In this document: positions 21,517-21,566 of the stretch, piece after piece
How the letters are laid out: each line of letters begins with the position of its first letter
How positions within the stretch are numbered: the first letter of the stretch is position 1
Assembly (NCBI GenBank): GCA_049700195.1
Contig: JBNAVY010000035.1
Coordinates: 1-21,566, forward strand
From: JBNAVY01 sp049700195
GTDB taxonomy: Bacteria; Bacillota; Thermoanaerobacteria; Thermoanaerobacterales; Thermoanaerobacteraceae
Length of the DNA: 21,566 nucleotides
Direction of reading: 5' to 3'
Program-made: the position numbers and the translations under genes
Notes under the pieces: generated by a model
What the model was told of the DNA's origin: nothing
The model's database searches: none
The model's input: only the letters and a program-made list of their open reading frames with translations

Positions 21517-21566
<50 letters not shown>

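Overview
The window is about 21.6 kb of AT-rich chromosomal DNA. Every supported gene is on the + strand. It looks like an endospore-forming, low-GC Gram-positive of the class Clostridia. The evidence is A/T-rich codon use, strong AGGAGG ribosome binding sites with GTG and TTG starts, T-box leaders on two aminoacyl-tRNA synthetase genes, an L20-type leader on infC-rpmI-rplT, and two sporulation-family genes (YtxC-like and YunB-like). I cannot name a genus from the sequence. The region is mostly conserved housekeeping and I saw no phage, insertion sequence, transposon or CRISPR signal.

Layout. Positions 1-264: the end of a tRNA cluster (Phe partial, Gly, Cys) closed by a terminator-like hairpin. 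Positions 265-672: a 408-base, extremely AT-rich gap without a gene. Positions 673-3775: a thioredoxin-like protein, a response regulator fused to a variant GGDEF domain, a DUF6873-type protein and a YtxC-like sporulation protein. Positions 3870-4469: a short DUF445 membrane protein. Positions 4476-6691: consensus promoter, Thr T-box, thrS and terminator. Positions 6793-9110: an MFS transporter overlapping aroC by one base. Positions 9119-10424: promoter, L20-type leader, infC-rpmI-rplT and terminator. Positions 10450-11226: a TrmH/SpoU RNA methyltransferase. Positions 11209-14975: promoter inside the end of that gene, Phe T-box, pheS-pheT and a long terminator. Positions 15059-20622: zapA, a U32/DUF3656 protein, mutS2 and a DUF523 gene. 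Positions 20633-21374: a hairpin covering the ribosome binding site of a YunB-like gene. Positions 21378-21566: a promoter followed by tRNA-Ala and the start of tRNA-Ile.

How it works together. Much of the window is translation machinery whose expression is set by RNA leaders: thrS and pheST by uncharged tRNA, infC-rpmI-rplT by free ribosomal protein L20. The tRNA-Phe whose 3' part is at the left edge has the anticodon (GAA) and the 3' end (ACCA) that match the Phe T-box specifier (TTC) and T-box bulge (TGGT) in the same window. The zapA to DUF523 cluster joins cell division, probable RNA hydroxylation and ribosome rescue or DNA maintenance.

I did not find a clearly new multi-gene system. 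The items most worth a second look are the REC-GGDEF protein with a GGDDF active site and no inhibitory site, the four-cysteine tail of the YtxC-like protein, the uncertain (possibly ATT) start of infC, the competing helices in the infC leader, and the hairpin over the yunB ribosome binding site.
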